DNA from: Lachnoanaerobaculum saburreum DSM 3986
GTDB taxonomy: Bacteria > Bacillota > Clostridia > Lachnospirales > Lachnospiraceae
Direction: 5' to 3'
NCBI RefSeq assembly: GCF_000185385.1
Contig: NZ_GL622296.1
Coordinates: 1,770,663-1,834,662 of the forward strand
DNA: 64,000 nucleotides
Positions 62,126 to 64,000 of the stretch are shown here, one piece after another. The position numbers and the translations under genes are program-made. The notes under the pieces are model-generated. The model searched no databases. It was given only the letters and a program-made list of their open reading frames with translations, and was not told the DNA's origin. Every line of letters begins with the position of its first letter. Position 1 is the stretch's first letter.

Positions 62126-62280
62126 ACATAGATGTATCCTGACTTAAATTCTGATAAAGCTATCAGAAGACCCGGCCTTCCCATTGTTAAACAGTGGCAT
62201 ATAGGGTCTATTATTATTACAGTAGCGTCCCTGTGTGGGATTCTCACCCAACTTCCTATGCAAAAACATAAAATCTATGT
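62126..62280 (-). ncRNA. Cobalamin (adenosylcobalamin-type) riboswitch
   Basis: On the minus strand the conserved core reads GGAAGTTGGGTGAGAATCC, then CACAGGGACGCTACTG, then AACAATGGGAAGGCCGGGT. This is the classic B12-box region (GGGTGARAATCC ... GCCACTG). P1 is formed by ACATAGAT (from 62280) and ATCTATGT (to 62126). About 105 bases further on lies the terminator in front of cbiQ, so the switch acts by transcription termination. GATACCG/CGGTGTC near 62045-62065 may be part of the antiterminator. It controls the whole cbi/cob operon. Confidence 0.93.
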
Positions 62281-62292
62281 ACAATGATGCTA

Positions 62293-62321
62293 AGGATAGC
62301 ACAATATATCCTTAAAATCAA
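62293..62321 (-). promoter_or_regulatory. Promoter of the cobalamin operon
   Basis: Minus-strand TTGATT (62321-62316), 17-base spacer, TATCCT (62298-62293), just upstream of the riboswitch. Confidence 0.6.
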
Positions 62322-62330
62322 GTATAATAA

Positions 62331-62346
62331 GGTTTCCCAAGAAACC
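62331..62346 (-). terminator. Hairpin between malQ and the cobalamin promoter
   Basis: GGTTTC-TTGG-GAAACC on the minus strand, a 6-bp stem followed by TTATTATA. Probably ends the malQ transcript about 30 bases after its stop codon. Confidence 0.45.
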
Positions 62347-62375
62347 GTTCCAAAAAAAGTTTTTACACTTTTTAA

Positions 62376-63842
62376 TTATCTGTTAATTATTAATTTTTTA
62401 TACCTTGCCAGTTCTTCCACGGCCTTTTTAAAATCTGTCATATGCCATTCCCAGTTCGGGCTGCCCACAGTTCCCGGGGTATTTATATGACCCTCTTTGC
62501 CAAGTCCTATAATATCTGCCAAAGGTATGATAGCATACTCCGCCTTACTGTTTAACACATAGGTCAAGAGTCTGTCCTTTATACTGCCTGATTTAATACC
62601 CTGCTTCTTTAAAAACTCTCTTACCTTTCTTTTGGCAGCTACAGTCAATCCCTTATACCACTGCATCAAGGTGTCATTGTCATGAGTTCCGGTATAGAAT
62701 ATAATATTTTCTATATCTTTTGAAATATCACGGGCATACTTTCCGTTCGTATCAATAGAGAATAAAAGAATCCTCATCCCCTTTAGATGGTAGTGATCCT
62801 TTAACTCCAATACCTCCGGACGCAAATTGCCAAGATCTTCAGCCACAAGATTCACATCAGGTATTTCTTTATTTAAAGTATCAATTACTTCATAGCCGGG
62901 TGCCTCAATCCACTCTCCGTCTACAGCTGTAGGACAGGAAGCCGGAATTTTCCAAAAAGTATCAAATGCCCGGAAATGATCAATACGGATAATATCAAAT
63001 AATTTATTGCTGTAGCCTATTCTGTCCACCCAAAATTTATATCCGTTCTTCTTTAGATACTCCCAGTCATAGATAGGATTACCCCATCTCTGCCCTGTAG
63101 CACTGAAATAATCGGGCGGTACACCTGCAATAAATACCGGCCTTCCGTCAGTATCAAGTAAAAAATTCTCCTTTCCGCTCCACACATCCACAGAGTCAAG
63201 ACCCACATAAAAAGGTACATCACCCATAATCTCAATTCCGGATTCATTGGCATATTTTTTTACATTCATCCACTGAGTAAAGAAAATATACTGAAGGAAA
63301 CATTGATATCTTACCTCTTCTTCCACATCTTTTGTAAGAGGCTTTCTGTTGTTCGGCCAATCTTTATCCTCAGTTTTCCACTCATTCCAACAGGCACCTT
63401 TATTTCTAAGCTTTAAAGCACGGAATACTCCATAAGTATATACCCATTCCTGTGATATAAAATCCTTATATGCCGGCTCTTCATTACCGTTTTTTACTAA
63501 AAACTTCTCAAAAGCCTCTCTTAAGTAATTCTCCTTAAAAGCTCTTACAGCCGTATAGTCAACGCTTTTAGCATTTTCTCTGAAAGTATCAGGTTTCTTA
63601 TCAAGCAATCCGGCATCATAGAGTAAATCAAGACTGATATAAAGCTCATCTCCCGCACATGAAGAATACGGCTGATAAGGTGAATTTCCGTATCCTACAG
63701 GATTTAGAGGTAAAATCTGCCAGATCTTTACACCGTTTTCCTTCATTATATCAATCCACTGATAGGAAGCCCGGCCAAGCTCCCCCACTCCGGTTGTGGA
63801 CGGGAGAGCTGAAACCGGCATTAAAATTCCTGTTTTTTTCAT
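62376..63842 (-). CDS. malQ: 4-alpha-glucanotransferase (amylomaltase)
   Basis: 488 residues, GH77. Start LMPVSALPSTTGVGELGRAS, then WQILPLNPVGYGNSPYQPYS; nucleophile Asp in IRIDHFRAFDTFW, acid/base Glu in NLVAEDLG and third Asp in YTGTHDNDTLMQWY. It rearranges maltodextrins or glycogen branches in the cytoplasm. Follows the glycogen phosphorylase gene with a 10-base gap, so both are one operon for alpha-glucan use. Confidence 0.95.
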   Translation of the reverse strand: MKKTGILMPVSALPSTTGVGELGRASYQWIDIMKENGVKIWQILPLNPVGYGNSPYQPYSSCAGDELYISLDLLYDAGLLDKKPDTFRENAKSVDYTAVRAFKENYLREAFEKFLVKNGNEEPAYKDFISQEWVYTYGVFRALKLRNKGACWNEWKTEDKDWPNNRKPLTKDVEEEVRYQCFLQYIFFTQWMNVKKYANESGIEIMGDVPFYVGLDSVDVWSGKENFLLDTDGRPVFIAGVPPDYFSATGQRWGNPIYDWEYLKKNGYKFWVDRIGYSNKLFDIIRIDHFRAFDTFWKIPASCPTAVDGEWIEAPGYEVIDTLNKEIPDVNLVAEDLGNLRPEVLELKDHYHLKGMRILLFSIDTNGKYARDISKDIENIIFYTGTHDNDTLMQWYKGLTVAAKRKVREFLKKQGIKSGSIKDRLLTYVLNSKAEYAIIPLADIIGLGKEGHINTPGTVGSPNWEWHMTDFKKAVEELARYKKLIINR

Positions 63843-63852
63843 TAATATCTCC

Positions 63853-64000
63853 TTATAAATGCCAGATATCCTTATTATATTCTGCGATAGTTCTGTCTGA
63901 TGAGAAGAATCCCGCCTTTGCTATATTTACAAGTGCTTTCTTTGACCAAGCCGTCTCATCCTCATAGTCATTTAACATCTGTTCTTTTATCTTTATATAT
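63853..64000 (-). CDS. glgP: Glycogen/maltodextrin phosphorylase, C-terminal end (partial)
   Basis: The last 49 codons before the window edge: [20 protein letters not shown], then [12 protein letters not shown] and a stop. This is the conserved C-terminus of GT35 phosphorylases, which release glucose 1-phosphate from alpha-glucans. The catalytic part lies outside the window. Upstream of malQ in the same operon. Confidence 0.88.
   Translation of the reverse strand, partial: YIKIKEQMLNDYEDETAWSKKALVNIAKAGFFSSDRTIAEYNKDIWHL

Noticed and set aside
1-64000. tRNA or rRNA genes
   Set aside because: No cloverleaf with T-loop GTTCRA and acceptor pairing, and no conserved rRNA segments were seen on reading through both strands.

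Overview
The window looks like a chromosomal segment of an anaerobic low-GC Firmicute of class Clostridia, most likely family Lachnospiraceae. This rests on gene content and order: rex-acpS-nnrD-alr, mcsA-mcsB-clpC, a split PurH, meso-diaminopimelate dehydrogenase, the anaerobic CbiMNQO/Cbi cobalamin genes, a DUF4250 protein after yebC, and AT-rich sequence with strong AGGAGG-type ribosome binding sites. An oral genus such as Lachnoanaerobaculum is a guess only.

Left end (1-7.0 kb) is an accessory region and a gene graveyard. It holds a cluster of DnaA-box-like sites, a LysR-flavodoxin-(CMD+cupin) group, then visibly more GC-rich debris: a 5'- and 3'-truncated BrxL (BREX phage-defence Lon-like ATPase) with an in-frame TGA, the C-terminal tail of a heavy-metal P-type ATPase with a small membrane protein behind it, a truncated XRE regulator, an intact-looking RelE/YafQ-DinJ toxin-antitoxin pair, a CHC2 zinc-finger primase fragment, a run of short RNA-like hairpins, and an N-terminally truncated tyrosine integrase. 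The picture is of one or more decayed integrative elements.

7-25 kb is largely core: an Rpn-type nuclease with tandem 24-bp repeats, an RclA-like flavoprotein disulfide reductase, ddh, rpsO-pnp with a long hairpin between them, mgtE, a small alarmone synthetase followed by a two-component system, the trehalose locus (treR / treP-treC) with two perfect palindromic operators, rplJ-rplL behind an L10 leader, and pyrC.

25-50 kb: a stress operon in which a GntR/YtrA-type regulator sits where CtsR is usual (GntR-mcsA-mcsB-clpC); an ABC efflux-type operon with a secreted membrane-anchored beta-domain protein, running into purO-like IMP cyclohydrolase and a free-standing AICAR transformylase; galE; yifB-dprA-topA; an ABC-F protein (minus); rex with its own promoter and Rex-like operator, acpS, nnrD, alr; a CNNM/CorC protein; yebC and a DUF4250 protein.

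50-62.3 kb (minus strand) is one long cobalamin operon under an adenosylcobalamin-type riboswitch with a strong intrinsic terminator: cbiQ-cbiO-cbiM-cbiN (cobalt uptake), cbiA, cobT, cobU, cobS, cbiB, cbiF, cobD, cbiP, cbiC. The right edge carries malQ and the end of a glycogen/maltodextrin phosphorylase gene, also minus.

No tRNA, rRNA, CRISPR array or intact insertion sequence was recognised. Nothing here is convincingly a wholly new system. The best leads are the structured element beside the integrase, the DnaA-box cluster, the CtsR-less clp operon, and the ABC transporter with a large extracytoplasmic partner.
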